Positions 21,329-21,726 of a stretch of DNA of 21,726 nt are shown one piece after another. Numbering within the stretch: the first letter of the stretch is position 1; each line of letters opens with the position of its first letter. The notes beneath the pieces were generated by a model that was given only the letters and a program-made list of their open reading frames with translations, was not told the origin of the DNA and searched no databases. The stretch is from Thermoplasmatales archaeon ex4484_6 (lineage in GTDB: Archaea; Thermoplasmatota; Penumbrarchaeia; Penumbrarchaeales; Penumbrarchaeaceae): the NCBI GenBank assembly GCA_002254385.1, contig NJDO01000014.1:1-21726 (forward strand), read 5' to 3'. The position numbers and the translations under genes are program-made.

Positions 21329-21338
21329 GTCCGATTTT

Positions 21339-21726
21339 TCATTCCTCTTTCAAGTCCCGGGAAGCTCCCTTCCTCTTTCCCCGTTTTGCAATTCCGAGGA
21401 TTACGAGAATCCCCCCCAGGAGGAATACCGTTCCGGAGAGACCGCAGCAGCATACGTTCGGTCCTATCGTGATCGGCATGCTTTGTGCGCTCTTCACCTG
21501 GGGGATGCCCAACGAATCCTTCTCGATCTTAACGATGATGATCTGGCCCTTATCACCTATGTCATCCTTAGACATGAACCCGTTATCACAGCCCTTGAAC
21601 CTGTATCCGTGAAGCTCCATTCCGAATAGGTACTGGCTTTCTTCCTCATCGATCCTTCCAGAGACAGTGATTGAATCACCGGCGGACGAGGAGTTGACCC
21701 AATCATCGTATTCCTTGTCCGCGGAC
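21339..21726 (-). CDS. Two-TM membrane protein, paralogue of 20334-20951 (5' end outside window)
   Basis: The frame is open from the right edge, so the N-terminus including TM1 is missing; the first in-window ATG (21620) is internal. The visible 128 residues start in 'EYDDWVNSSSAGDSITVSGR', which aligns directly with 'EYDDWAKSAKMGDSILVYGK' of the downstream paralogue. They continue through 'YRFKGCDNGFMSKDDIGDKG' and a second TM beginning 'GPNVCCCGLSGTVFLLGG'. The protein ends in a short basic tail 'KRGKRKGASRDLKEE' and lacks the Pro-rich extension of its sister. Two adjacent copies on the same strand indicate tandem duplication followed by divergence of the tails. Function is unknown, and an extracytoplasmic OB-like domain is inferred. 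Confidence 0.83.
   Translation of the reverse strand, partial: SADKEYDDWVNSSSAGDSITVSGRIDEEESQYLFGMELHGYRFKGCDNGFMSKDDIGDKGQIIIVKIEKDSLGIPQVKSAQSMPITIGPNVCCCGLSGTVFLLGGILVILGIAKRGKRKGASRDLKEE

Larger units (their letters stand above)
20952..21338. other. 387-bp gene-free region rich in palindromes and AT blocks
   Basis: No convincing gene lies between the two paralogous membrane protein genes. The region holds the promoter of the 20951 gene, a second strong TATA-like block (21201-21218), a near-perfect 24-nt palindrome (21175-21198), two very similar G-runs (21153-21163 and 21284-21294), and a 7-bp-arm hairpin (21309-21328). Short open frames here have no recognisable similarity. It may be a regulatory region or the decayed remains of another family copy. 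Confidence 0.6.

Noticed and set aside
1..21726. Search for a CRISPR array, transposase, integrase or toxin-antitoxin pair
   Set aside because: No regularly spaced repeats, no insertion-sequence ends and no recognisable mobile-element or toxin family were found by reading the sequence.

Overview
This window looks like a chromosomal stretch from an uncultured euryarchaeote, most likely a member of the Thermoplasmatota. The assignment rests on archaeal family proteins (UPF0147, DUF211, DUF531), an archaeal three-OB-fold RPA followed by its RPA-associated partner, a rhodanese-less ThiI-type PP-loop protein with a CxxC motif, and archaeal TATA boxes paired with strong GGAGGTG-type ribosome binding sites. 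Many genes encode surface or membrane proteins with beta-sandwich ectodomains and zinc-binding cytosolic parts. I assigned the lineage from protein families alone. No rRNA, tRNA, CRISPR array, transposase or phage gene was seen.

Layout, left to right. (1) 2-3109: the 3' part of a very large surface protein with stacked Ig-like domains, one membrane segment and a cytosolic zinc ribbon. (2) 3388-5238: a UPF0147 protein, a zinc-ribbon membrane protein, and a convergent small membrane protein. (3) 5360-8569: DUF211, a secreted/membrane protein with a highly charged cytosolic tail, and an unrecognised 446-residue soluble protein. (4) 8661-11401: pyrG (CTP synthase) translationally coupled to a winged-helix/P-loop protein whose Walker motifs are degenerate. 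(5) 11460-13965: a membrane-anchored zinc-finger/alpha-beta-hydrolase-like protein that lacks its catalytic residues, a convergent exported protein with a sortase-like C-terminus, and a two-TM protein. (6) 14099-17453: RPA, RPA-associated protein, RlmE-type methyltransferase and DUF531, tightly packed behind one good promoter that carries a palindrome at its expected start site. (7) 21726-17463 on the minus strand: a truncated two-TM protein, its full-length paralogue, a PPC-domain surface protein, a Dcd/Dut-family enzyme with dUTPase-like residues, a YkgJ-type cysteine-cluster protein, a stand-alone ThiI PP-loop domain and a double zinc-ribbon protein.

Themes. Housekeeping functions (CTP synthesis, dUTP/dCTP handling, ssDNA binding, rRNA and tRNA modification) alternate with lineage-specific envelope genes. 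The most unusual content is a family of three paralogous 'TM - extracytoplasmic beta domain - TM' proteins (3781-4830, 20334-20951, 21339-21726), and a recurrent design in which an extracytoplasmic domain is linked through one or two membrane helices to a cytosolic zinc-binding domain. These could be an uncharacterised envelope-sensing or scaffolding system, but that is inference. Two near-perfect palindromes sit on predicted transcription start sites and are good operator candidates.
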